A DNA stretch of 64,000 nucleotides, from assembly GCA_030407085.1 (NCBI GenBank), contig CM059584.1:127629001-127693000 (forward strand). The letters run 5' to 3'. Below, piece by piece: positions 22,966 to 34,606 of the stretch. The translations under genes were made by a program, and so were the position numbers. The notes below the pieces were generated by a model. The model saw only the letters and a list, made by a program, of their open reading frames with translations. It was not told the origin of the DNA and did not search any database. This stretch comes from Trichopria drosophilae. Lineage: Eukaryota > Arthropoda > Insecta > Hymenoptera > Diapriidae. The number at the start of each line of letters is the position of its first letter. The stretch's first letter is position 1.

Positions 22966-23713
22966 CAGGGTCATCGAATAGTATCGGACCCCCCTAATAT
23001 CTTCAGTTAGAATGCACTTAGGAGAAAATGTCCAATAGCAAAGTTGTATGGTTTCAAGCGGGGAGTAAGATGATGACCTTGACTTTGACCTTGACCATGT
23101 CCTTCAAGGTCATTTCAAGGTCAATCTTATTTTTTTAAATAGAACCCCCTATATTTTATTGCATATTCTTATAGCTTATCTCGAGAGCTTTCCAAAACAC
23201 TATAATAAAATATTTTTTTATTAAGTACTTTTTGAGTTATAAAGGTTTGAAGTTAACAATTTGTTAAGTGGTGTGCGAGTCCGACCAGTTAAGGCAAGAG
23301 TGGTATTTTCTTTAAACCAATTAATTGGTCTCATTATTCCGCGCACAAAAGTATTAAGGTTATGATTACTGAAAACTAAATAATATTTTACAAGATATTC
23401 TACATTTTGTGTCAAAAAATTGTTAACTTCAAACCTTTATAACTCAAAAAGTACTTGATAAAAAAATATTTTATTATAGTGTTTTGGAAAGCTCTCGAGA
23501 TAAGCTATAAGAATATGCAATAAAATGTAGGGGGTTCTATTTAAAAAGATAAGATTGACCTTGAAATGGCCTTGAAGGACATGGTCAAGGTCAAAGTCAA
23601 GGTCATCATCTTACTCCCCGCTTGAAACCATACAACTTTGCTATTGGACATTTTCTCCTAAGTGCATTCTAACTGAAGATATTAGGGGGGTCCGATACTT
23701 TTCGATGACCCTG
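22966..23713. mobile_element. 748-bp foldback element, TA-flanked, with CAGGGTCATCGAA ends
   Basis: The two halves are inverse copies over almost their entire length, flanked by TA at 22964-22965 and 23714-23715. The arms contain runs of TGACCTTGA / TCAAGGTCA. The element shares no transposase. A short (TA)n tract follows its right end (to about 23738). It is nested inside the larger element at 22320-25690, so it is the younger insertion. Confidence 0.85.
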
Positions 23714-24943
23714 TATATATATATATATATATATATATCTCATTATTAGAATGTTAATATAAATTTTCACGAACCAACCCATGTTAATATAATTTTTCAC
23801 GAACCAACCGATGTCCGCTGATGATTTTCTGATGAATCGTCATTCTTCCCTCCTTGCTCTAACGTTGGATTTTTCACAGCTTCACACCATCCATTATTTA
23901 GGCATCTATGAATTCTCTAATCATCAACCTTCGACGAGAGGAACAGGAAAATCGCTTGGCATGTTAAAAAATCAGCTCTGGATCGGGACGTTGATTATGA
24001 AATCTCCCACGGTGGTGTATTTTCGATCTTGACGACTTTAATTAAATAATTTCGAAAGAATCCGAGTCCAAAATAAAAACGAATGCCGATATTTTCCTTT
24101 TTTTTAAGGTGCATTTATTCAACTCAATCTTTTGAATGGTTAAATATAAATTAAAATTTTCTAACTCGCATGTCGCGATCTCGTCATTTTTATTAAGTCT
24201 TTTACAGACACGTCAATATTTACTAGACCCTTTTATTGAGCGGATTTACAATCTAATTCTCGCCCCCATGGAATTCGATCGCAACATAATCTATTAATGG
24301 CGATTTAAAGGCAAAATTTATTCGCGGCGATCAACTATTTCGCACACTGAACAATTACATCCGTTTCGACAAAATGACTCAACAAAATTCAAAAAGATTT
24401 TGTCATTATTGGAAAATGAATCGTTACGGCGAACTCGAAATTCAACATGGCGCACGGTTACTCAATTCCAAATTTTGAATAGTTTCAGTATCGAACAACT
24501 TCACCAATATTATTTTCGGAATTCTCGAATTAAAAACGGAATTTCATTTTCGAAATTTAAACGAGTTTCCATATCGATACGAATTTTGAAAACAGAGGAA
24601 AAATCGATCCCTTTTACTAATTATTAAATTAACAAAATAATAAATATAAACCCGACGCGCACACTTCACCTACCTTCCCACCACGTGCCGATACACCTTC
24701 AGGGTCCTAGCCGATTTTCGAACAACTTGTTCGCTTGCTGGTTTCTATCGAAAAGAACGCTTTTCGCCACGCGGTTAGCCATAGACCCCTTTCCCCGCGC
24801 TTTCGCGACAGCGCTTTTCGAGGTGGCGAAAAGCCCATTTATTATTTATAAACTAAATTCATCGTCTATTGTCGAAACAGAACGCTTCCATACTGATCGC
24901 AGATACACATATTAATAATAATCGCAATACTACATACATACAT

Positions 24944-25490
24944 TTTTTATAGCGCTACAACTTATCTTATATAACCTATGACCTGTAACGAATATTTCGT
25001 CAGTTATGGACCTAAAAAAGGGTAAAAATGGCCTTTTTTGCAATTTTTCGCGCCTAACTCACTTCCTTAAAATGCTAGCAAAATATCATATTAACAGCGT
25101 TGTAGAGCTTGAAAATGTGAAGAATTTGTCCCCTCATACGTTTCGTTTTGATAAAAATTGAGGCCGTGGGAAGACGTTAAAAATCAGAAAATAGGCGTAA
25201 AACACGCTTCAGCAATGCCAAACCCATTTTTCGCCTGTTTTCCGATTTTTAACGTCTCCCCATGGACTCAATTTTTATCAAAACGAAACGTATGAGGGGG
25301 CGAATTCTTCACCTTTTCAAGCTCTCCAACGTTGTTTATATGATGACATTTCGCTAGCATTTTACGGAAATGAGTTAGACGCAAAAAACTGCATAAAAAA
25401 GCCATTTTTCCCTTTTTTAGGTCGATAACTGACGAAATATTCGTTGCAGGTCATAGGCTATACAAGATAAGTTGTAGCGCTATAAAAAAC
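24944..25490. repeat. 547-bp palindrome
   Basis: The left end TTTTTTATAGCGCTACAACT and the right end are inverse copies, and the pairing continues inward past GACGAAATATTCGTT-type segments to a short loop near 25210. It may be the original body of the CAGGGTGTCC element that surrounds it. No coding potential. Confidence 0.8.
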
Positions 25491-25690
25491 CTTCAAAATC
25501 AGTCATCATTCGTTAAAGTACCTTTAAAACGAGCCGAGTTATTGCAAAAAAGCTTATTTTTTTTTTAACTTCAATGGCTCGCCACTCAAATTCTGAGCTT
25601 CAGATCCAATTTTGGTATTAAACTTTTTTGCTGAGAATGATGTCAAAATTCACCCTCTGCAATATTATGTGGGAGTTCTCGGACACCCTG

Positions 25691-26041
25691 TATACAATAT
25701 TCAATTCTAATATTTCAATAATATTAATTTATAACCTGAATTTTTCACGTCAAATTTAATAATTATATTTGAACATAATCAAATTATTTTATACTCGAAT
25801 TTTGAGAAATATTATTATTCTTCAATCAGCAATAATCATCACAATTGCAATAATTAACTTCCTAGCAAATTCTTGCATACAAGTAGACAGTTAAAATAAA
25901 TAAATAATTTAATACATTAGACAACATTACATATATATGTCATACTTTTAATCAATTATTTGCCAACAAGAAATTTCCTATATCCAAATAATATTTTTCA
26001 ATTATTGAATAATTCTTGATTTACTGTATACTTTCTCTTAA

Positions 26042-26074
<33 letters not shown>

Positions 26075-28203
26075 CAAAATTATATTAATTTAAATCAGAA
26101 AATAAAATTAAAATGTAACGAGATATACCAATATAATTTCATACTTAACATATTATCTTTAAAAAAAAATTTTGAATCTCTAAATAAATAATTATTACTG
26201 TATTATATTATACCGATAAAACAAAATAGAATTATACACAATACCTATCTCGTAATATTCATATTACAATTTTATTTTCATAATTCCTGGAATATTTTAA
26301 ATTTACTTTCCCGTTATTTTGATTATCTTCAAATACTTTATTTCCATGTATACGTGAGTTTCATAACATTTGTAACCATTTATCATACATATATGAAGTT
26401 TCTATTATCCTATTCACACTTAATATTGTTTACCATTAACAACTACATATAAACCAACACATCAAACAACCTTTCAAATCTATGAATTAACCGTCAACTT
26501 CTTAAAATTTTCCAAATATTTCATCAAAATACACTACTTTTATAAATATATTTTGTCAATTTTGTAAAATGTTTCTACTCTTATTTTGACATTATTACAA
26601 TACCTATTGTCATTTTTATAAAATTCATCTGCCATTCCAATTGGCCTTTTCACAATACATATTGTCAACTTTATAAAATTAATCCGCCATTGCAATTGGC
26701 ATTTGTACAATATATATTGTCACTTGTCTAAACAACACATCAACAAAATTTTTCACAATATATATTTAATATCATTTCCTGAAACACATACATATTAAAT
26801 TTTCATATTCATCCGAAAATATTCATTTTCTTATATCACCAATATTCTTAATATAATACGTCGAGAATAGCCGTACCTTTATTCGAATTTCCTATCATCA
26901 ATTTCGAAATTAAAATATTATTTTCAGGAATTCGCCGAAACACTTTGTTTTCATGCGACGCAGCTATGGTTTGTTTACATTTGACGCTCCGGCAACAATG
27001 ACTCTGCGCGCCGTGCTTCCTTTTCTGCACGATTTCGCCCGTTAATATTTTCAATTTCGAAACTTTTCCTTTTCTTAATATTCAATTGATTTCACTACCG
27101 CGCGTAAAGGATGCCACTTATAACAAATAGCTTCTTATTGAAATTAAATTTCGAATCTTTTTCAATTAAATACATTCGCGCACTTTGAGATTTACCGAAT
27201 CTTTTCAGTTTTTATAACGTATGATAGATTTAAACGGAAATATCACATCTACGTTACACTTCGCATGTCGCGGTAACTAACAAATGTCTATCACTTGTAA
27301 AATATTACATACGCGGCAACTCAGCTTTTGTTCGGCTAATCGCCAAACCCGCGGAGGCGACGAGGTTCGATAGGAAATATGAAAGAAACTCGATAAATAA
27401 ATAATAAAAGAAATATATTCTAGGAAGTTCCAATCTTTACATTTACCAAGGGTGCGAATTGGTGTGGTACGAAATCGCGAGAGAGAGAAAAGACAGTGGC
27501 ACAATTGGTACTTACACAGTGACGGTTTTCGTAACAGGAACAACCCCGAAGTACAATTATGATTCCGGAAAGCACGGTGATCCGGCAAAATAGTCACACG
27601 ACTCAACTTGTCACCGATAGTCTTTTCGATTCAGATTATACGCCACGCTCGCGACGACGGTGCAATCGAACACCTTAGGCAATTACTGCGATCCGCACGG
27701 AGGTCAGGGTTATTCTGCCCAATTTTTCCGCAGGTGTCGCACCTGACGATTTTCGTGCTCGCGGTCTGTCTTTTTCTTCTCTCTCTATCTCTCTCTCTGT
27801 TATACACCGCGACAGCACCTTCGCTTCATTATTCGCATACACATACATTTCTATCAAACCAAATCATCTATGAAATAAACACATTGACTTAAATAATATA
27901 TTAGAGAAGAGTTTGTAGCGTAATTATAAAATACATAAAAGAATTATCCGTTACAACATTTTGATAAGTTATCTTAAATATTCGTATATATTGGAGTCAA
28001 CGGCACAAGTCGGAATGAGTATTTTGCAAATCGTTGTCTTCGAAATTACACTACTTATATAAGGTAAATATACTGGTGTACATTTCGAATCAGTGCCCTA
28101 GAAAGTAAACCCATTTATGACATGGAATTTTTTACATTCAAAAAATGATTTTTTATCCTCTTTTTAATGTTTTTTAATTACCAAATCTATTTGATGCTGT
28201 CTG
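25691..28203. other. A+T-rich spacer, then a GC-richer block (27250-27900)
   Basis: A run of about 30 T lies at 26045-26074. Most of the stretch to 27250 is very A+T-rich and without coding signal. From 27250 the composition rises, with a (CT)n tract near 27776-27800. This position is upstream of the minus-strand gag and would be right for a long terminal repeat and leader, but I found no second copy in the window to prove it. Short open frames here (27277-27606, 27608-27892) look accidental. Confidence 0.3.
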
Positions 28204-28358
28204 ACTTATTTTCTGCCTGATCGCTTTGGGATACCCGAAAGAAATCAATTGTATAGTTTGGAAACGACACTTTAAACGCGCGAAAATGATAGTTAAATAT
28301 GCTAAATTTACCCAGCCGCAGCTATGAAATGACATTTGCGATCAGGCAGAAAATAAGT
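28204..28358. mobile_element. 155-bp MITE-like element with 21-bp perfect inverted ends
   Basis: ACTTATTTTCTGCCTGATCG at the left is matched by its exact complement at 28338-28358. The interior is unrelated and non-coding. No target duplication is obvious. Confidence 0.7.
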
Positions 28359-29179
28359 TTAATTATAAATGCTAACTTTTACTTTAGCTAAATTTATTAG
28401 CAGCTTCTGTAATCGTTGCTAAATCTAAACTTTTTAGGTTTAGAAACGAATCATCTACAATAATATCAAGTTCATTTATTTCTGTGTATTCCAAATGATA
28501 TATTTCGAGACTGTTGGTATTATGGTCATAATATACAGATATTTAGTCTTTTTAAATTACACGGTATGACGGCAATCTGGCACTTTTATGGGGATCTAGT
28601 ACAAGCTGTAGATCCAGTGAAACTGAGCAAGATGGTATGATATAATTTCCCCATACGCCCCAAAATCTCATTTTATGACTAAAAAACCGTTTTGAGGCTG
28701 GTTCGTGTGAAAATCACTCATAACTATCCTAATTTTTATTCCATTTACAACTTTTCTTTTAATTTGATTAACAAAAAGCTCACCTTTGAGACTATCCCAA
28801 CCTGATATTGATGAAATGCAAAAAGACGAAATTGATTTTTTTACTTTTTTTCATTTTTTTTTATTTTAACGATCATTTTACGATATTATTCGATCATGGA
28901 GATGTGTTGGGTGTAGACACTAAAGGATTAAACAAAAATTATGCAACGTGAAAATTACGAGAACGGTTTTATTATAAATTTAGCGGCCGCCGTATATAGC
29001 TTCGTAAAGCAGACTAACTAAATCGGTAAAGCGTATAAACATGTACAAAGGTGTTGTTACATCTAACGTCAATATTTACGCTCACAGGATTACGATGGGT
29101 CGTTTCAATTTCTTGAAGCATATTTCGCGATGATACAAATAAAAATGGATATTTCTAACAAGTTGTTTGTACCTAATTG
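28359..29179. other. A+T-rich spacer
   Basis: No gene, RNA or clear repeat recognised. Confidence 0.35.
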
Positions 29180-30300
29180 AGTTGAGAAAATATAGCAGTC
29201 TTTTGAATATAATAACAAATAATGCGAAAATAAACGAATTATCGAAAGTTACCAGATCCAGCCCGCCTCGATATACAAAAACCTATAAAAGGTTAGCGAT
29301 TTTCTTGCAATCGGCCTCAAACGTTTGCGATTCGTTTGCGATTTGAGATAATATGCGAATTTTCAAAATATAATCAGAAATAATGCGAAAATAAACGAAT
29401 TATCAAAAGTTACTAGATCCAGCCCACCTCAGTATACAAAATCCTTTAAAAGGTTTGCGATTTTTCTGTAATCGATCTCAAACGTTTGCGATTCGTTTGC
29501 GAATGATTGCGATTACCTATTTTTCGTTTGCGACTTTGTCGTTTAAAAGTTATTTGCGAAAAACGAAATGGCCGGCTAACTTCACGTTCGCATTTTTTAA
29601 AACGCGTTTACTCAGCAACCAATTGATCAATTTCAACCAAATTAGGCTCAATAGTTTGCGATTCGTTTGCGATTTATAAATTAAAGGCCCATTTTCCGCT
29701 AAATTGCAAAATTAAAAAAAATTGTCCTATATATCCTTTACAAAATCCTTTAGTTCGTTTATTTTCGCATTATTTCTGATTATATTTGGAAAATTCGCAT
29801 ATTATCTTAATTCGCAAACGAATCACAAACGTTTGAGACCGAATGCAGAAAAATCCCAAACATTTAAAAGGATTTTGTATATAGAGGCGGGCTGCATCTA
29901 GCAACTTTCGATCATTCGTTTATTTTCGCATTATTTATTATGATATTCGAGAGATTGCTATATTTTCTTAAATACGAATCGCAAAAGTTTGAGACCGATT
30001 GCAAAAAAATTGCAAACCTTTTAATGAATTTTGTATATAAGGGACATATAGGATAACTTATTTTTTTGTATTCTACAAGTTATCGGAAAAAGCACTTTTA
30101 ATTCATAATTCGCAAACGATCAAGCCTAATTTGGGCGAAATTGGTCGATTGGTTGCCGAGTAATTGCGTTTTTAAAAATGCTAACGTGAAGTTAGCTGGC
30201 CATGTCGTTTTTTGCAAATAACTTAAAAACGACGAAGTCGCAAACGAAGAATCGGTAATCGCAATCATTCGCAAACGAATCGCAAACGATTCGCGCTATT
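29180..30300. repeat. Complex foldback rich in TTCGTTTGCGATT
   Basis: The motif CAAACGTTTGCGATTCGTTTG and its complement recur many times. Segments such as CGTTTATTTTCGCATTAT at 29750 and 29920 are inverse copies of those at 29220 and 29380. A block around 29510-29640 is inverted again at 30110-30280. The structure is a set of nested inverted and direct duplications, not a single hairpin. No protein is encoded. Confidence 0.65.
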
Positions 30301-30589
30301 TTCGATCAATTTCGTTACAGTGGCCGGTTAACTTTACGGAGGTTTTTTATTCAGTAGGAGTATGGGCATTTTACGCCTTACGTATCACATAGGAATTTTG
30401 GTGATTCATCATTTGTAAAAAATAAAAGTCTATGGCGATGACAGAAAACGTACTCTGCACCTAATGTTTAGTGCTACAAAATTTACATAAAAGACACACA
30501 AAAAAGGTTTGATATCAAACCATCGTATGAGTTTATTTCACCGAATTCATGTAAAAATCCAGTTGTGTGATGAATTTGAAGGTGCTTCG

Positions 30590-31480
30590 AATTCGGTTTC
30601 AGCGACCTCAAAAATATAATGAAAACATGGTATTACTTTCAGACCAGAATTTTTATTTTATTTTAATATTTTGAAGTCGATTTTACTGTATATTACAATA
30701 GATATCAAAAGTCAATACCGCTAGCAGATACTGCGGAAACTGATTCTTGTAATCATGCGTATATTTCTAAACTTTTCTGCTACGAAAAGCGATATTTTTA
30801 CTACTGCTGTAAGGTGTTTAGAAATTTTCTGCTCGATTTATGGGAATTTAAATGAATGAATGAAATTGAATGGAAGCATACAATAGAAATCAAGTGGCAA
30901 TATCACTGGCGGATACAGTTATAAATGATTCTAGTATTCGAACCTGACGTGGTGGAGTTGAATGAACTTCGGTTTCGATTTCAGTGACCTGAAGAACAAA
31001 CAGGAAACATAGTATGGCTTCCAGGGTATAATTTTCCATTACTTTAACTTTCTGGAGTAGATTTCTAGAGTTTTTTTTTTATTTTAGGATGTTAAAACAT
31101 TTACCTGAACAGTGTGAATAGATTTCGGATTAAATTTCAAGGACCCCAAAAACGTAATAGAAACATAGTACGCATTCCAGGCCAGAGTTTTTTTTTATTT
31201 TCATATTTTAGGGTAGATTTTTCGATTTCATTTTGATGTTATGTCAAGAACTTAACTTGATGCGCTGAATGCATCGAATATAGTTTCAGCAACCTCAGAA
31301 ACATAATGGAAACGCGGCATTGACTTTCAAACCAAAACTATTTTTTATTTTAAAATTTTAAGGTCGAATTATAGGATTTTTGAGGTTATGTCAAAAACCT
31401 GACGTGATAGGGTTAAACGGGCTTCGGATTCGGATTCATTGACCCACAAAACATTATAGATACAGTCTGACTTCTCGATA
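30590..31480. repeat. Degenerate tandem repeat, about 150-bp period
   Basis: Variants of TTTCAGYGACCTSAAAAA followed by AATRGAAACATRGTA recur near 30600, 30985, 31140, 31285 and 31430. The T-rich tract (GAATTTTTATTTTATTTT type) follows each. Divergence is high, so the array is old. Confidence 0.5.
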
Positions 31481-31739
31481 TGGACTTTCGTTTTTCTTTT
31501 TGTGGGGCTGTGTTATCGTAGTTGAATTAAGGGTGCTCACTGGACAAAGGAAACGAAATTCAGAATTTATCACAAAAATTACAACATATTAAACAATAAC
31601 AGAAAGTAATGTATGTAAAATTTGGACTCTCTAGCTTACTCCAGTACTCAGAAATTAATACAAATATACGCGAGGATTTAGCATTGAGCATTATGGAAAC
31701 ATGCATTTATCCGTGAAATTCGTTTTGAAATTCACATTC

Positions 31740-32165
31740 ATATGAACTTAGATTCGTAATCAGCAGTCACAAAAACTCCTGAGTACCCAGTTTCATCTCG
31801 ATCAGGTGGTTTTTGACATTTTCGGTAGGCCATATTGAATCCGCCATATTAAATTTGTAAAACGTGAGTTCAGATTTGTAATCAGCGACTCTACAAACTC
31901 ATGAGTACCCATTTCGTCGGAATTAAGTAAATTTTTACATATTGGACAGCCATCTTGAATCCGCCATTCTGAATTTTCAAAATCTGAGTTCAGATTCGTA
32001 ATCAGCGACCCCGATACCCCCGAGTACCCAGTTTCATCTCGATCAGGTAATTTTTCACATTTTTGGCGGCCATCTTGAATCCGTCATTTTGAATTTTTAA
32101 AATCTGAATTCAGATTCGTAATCGGCGACCCCAAAAACCCTCGAGTACCCAGTTTCATGAAAAAT
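31740..32165. repeat. 120-bp satellite (repeat family X), four units
   Basis: ATTCGTAATCAGC or a close variant occurs at 31752, 31873, 31993 and 32113, a period of 120-121. Each unit also holds GCCATCTTGAATCCGCCATT and GAGTACCCAGTTTCATC. The same family is present at 41720-41810, in the arms of the 42009-43480 palindrome, and at 44795-45110. Confidence 0.85.
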
Positions 32166-32528
32166 GGTTAATCAGAAAAATGTATGCCGGAAAGGATTAA
32201 ATGAGAAACTTTAGCCTTCTTGCGGGTCCATTTATCTTCATTTTACCAACGTTTGCAAGAGACAAAAAAATTGTCTTTTTTTTTGTTTTTCGATCCCCCC
32301 TGGTTACGAATCTTAATTCGCAATTTTCATTTTTTTGAACCACCCTAATACATACATATGCATAACCACGTATTACGACATACCATAAGTGAAATCACTA
32401 AACACTATTAATTGTAGGAAAATATAAAATACAACAGGTTGCACTATCGACGTGTGGTCGACATGAGCTGTAATCTTTTCACGGAATCTTTTAAATAGTA
32501 TCGGTGAAATATTCAAAGATGTAAGCCT
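32166..32528. other. Spacer
   Basis: No gene or repeat recognised apart from short A/T runs. Confidence 0.35.
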
Positions 32529-32628
32529 AATCGCAAAATATCTGTCATCTTCTGTCTCTTTTTTCACGTGTTAACTGCTATCTTCTGTCACCTAATTGGA
32601 GGCAGAAGATGACAGATATTTTGCGATT
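32529..32628. repeat. 100-bp hairpin
   Basis: AATCGCAAAATATCTGTCAT at the left pairs with its complement ending at 32628; the stem is about 28 bases with few mismatches. Confidence 0.75.
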
Positions 32629-32959
32629 TATCTATATTTTATGTCAGGGTGTACCTCTAAGATGTGGCCATCAAAAAATTTGAATTAAACAAATTTTCTT
32701 TGGGGTTTCCAGTACTACAAATATGTGTTTCTATGGTTGTGATAGGCTAAAAAATCTGCATAATGTAAATTTTTTTCACTCCCAGAAAAAGTAAATTTTT
32801 TAACTAAAATGTTACTATACATGTAACAGATTTCTTTAAGAATTTATCTACATTTTATTCACAATTTAATTAATTTTTTGCCATTTTTAAAATGTAACTA
32901 AAATTAACAATAAAAGCAAGTTTACATTTAACAAACCTAACAAGCAAAAATGTAGAGTA

Positions 32960-33520
32960 AAAATATGTTTAGGAATTTTGAGAACCAGCCTCCTAAATGC
33001 CTAAGTCATGCTTACAAAGTTCGCAAGTTTATAATACTGAAAAATATTTGAAACAGAGTTCATATCCTTTAAATGCTCAATTTCCGTCAGGTCCTCAAAA
33101 TGCCCAATTCGTATATGCAACTTTGAGAGCCGCCCGCAAAGTGACTGATATTTAAATAATCTCGAAATGACTAAATCCTGCTTAGGAAGTTTGCGGACAA
33201 TCGGTAAAATACTGTAAATTTACACCAGAATTAAGGTCCTCAAAATGCCCAATTCGTATGTACAACTTCGAGAGCTGTCCGCAAAGTGACTTATATTTAA
33301 AAGTCCTCGAAATGCCTAAATCATGCTTAGGAAGTTTGCGGACGGTCCGCAAAGTGCCTTACATTTACAGCAGGATTCAGGTCTGCAAATTGACCAATTC
33401 GTACATAAGAACTTTGCGGACTGTCCGCAAAGATACCAATACATGATGTAGAAGTTTGCAGACTGTCCGTGAAGGGCAAAAATGTCGCCGAAGTTACCAA
33501 TTCTTGATGTAAGGTGACCC
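32960..33520. repeat. 145-bp tandem repeat, three or more units
   Basis: GTCCTCAAAATGCCCAATTC occurs at 33091 and 33236, and a variant at 33381, so the period is 145. Each unit carries a GTCCGCAAAGTG segment and its inverse-like partner ACTTTGCGGAC, which allows local hairpins. Units grow more divergent to the right. Confidence 0.8.
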
Positions 33521-34449
33521 CGAACGTACCAATTTGTATACATATGTGTATGTATGTGTGTGATAGGAGAGGAAGAAAAAAAATAAAGGGGGTTTATCAG
33601 GAGGCAGGTTATGAAGGGGTTCACAAATTCATTAAAGGCAAGGGGGTAGGTTTTATAATAGGAAATGGGAATTAAGAGAAATTATAATGAACTCACTTTT
33701 CCGGATGATATCCAAATAAAAGTTGAAGTTGTGGCGCCAAGGAAGGAGAGCCTATGTTCCTCTGGATTTCCCGGTTCGGTGGAGTCCGGGACCTTCAGAT
33801 CGGTGATCGGTGTCTCCGAAGATCATGTGTCCAAACCAAATTGAAGCAGTGAAACGGATATGTGGACCAAGAAAAGAGAGCCGATGTTCCTCTGGATCCA
33901 CTGACACTTTTAATAATTCACCATGCGAACCGGTACCCGAACTTCTCGAAAAATTTAACTTCGAGATTTTTCGATTTTAGCACGAACTCGAATCCGGTTG
34001 ACCTACTGTGGGTGTCTCGTTGACTGGTTCTCTGATTGCCAATGATGGTTATTACCCCCCCTACGTCTAGTGGTAATATTTATATCCTCTCCCCTCTTTC
34101 ATAGGTATTTTGATAAGGACTGGTGTAGGAATCTATATCGAAAGGGATGGAGGAGGAGAATGGGATCATTCTTCGTAATTGCGGTAACATTTCGTTATGT
34201 CGAATTCTAATTTCCTAGAAAAGGGGACATACATAACGATTGGAAACGTCGGCAGTCTCATGTCCTACAATTTTGAATATTGTGTTTATTAAACGCTGTA
34301 CATTCTCGACGGTTGTCATTGCCGGTATTCGTTCATTTAAATATTGGTCATTCCTCCGTTCCTAGCACGCCTAGGGCGAGATAGAGATAAGAACGCACCT
34401 GGAATTCGACCGTTCTTTTCGCTGAGGAAATCGAGAGTTTGTTTAACGC
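33521..34449. other. Unassigned sequence before the LINE
   Basis: GAGAGCCTATGTTCCTCTGG at about 33750 recurs in variant form about 133 bases later, so there is an imperfect direct repeat. A TGGCGCC string near 33732 resembles a retroviral primer-binding site, but no matching long terminal repeats were found. No coding region is supported. Confidence 0.3.
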
Positions 34450-34606
34450 TTATTTATTTATTAGCTTTTTACACGGGCTAAACAGCCCTTATACAGAGAA
34501 AACAATAATTGTCGCTTAACATTAATGTAAGAAAAGATATAAATTTAATGAAATAACTGAAAAGGTTAAATAAACTAACAAAACAATTCTTGAAATATGG
34601 TAAAGC

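Larger units (their letters stand above)
22320..25690. mobile_element. TA-flanked 3.4-kb element with CAGGGTGTCC ends
   Basis: The ends CAGGGTGTCCGAGAACTCCC (left) and its complement (right) are inverted copies about 120 bases long (22320-22440 and 25571-25690), each bordered by TA. The element sits in the leader of the gypsy-like gag. No transposase is encoded, so it is non-autonomous. Its interior holds another TA-flanked element (22966-23713) and a 547-base palindrome (24944-25490). The sequence between 23740 and 24940 is not recognised; open frames there (23811-24032, 24400-24627, 24685-24915) have no known motif. Confidence 0.7.

Noticed and set aside
27250..27900. Possible 5' long terminal repeat of the gypsy-like element
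   Set aside because: Right position and composition, but no second copy in the window and no clear primer-binding site, so it is only noted.
33720..33740. TGGCGCC string as a retroviral primer-binding site
   Set aside because: No long terminal repeats, gag or pol are next to it.
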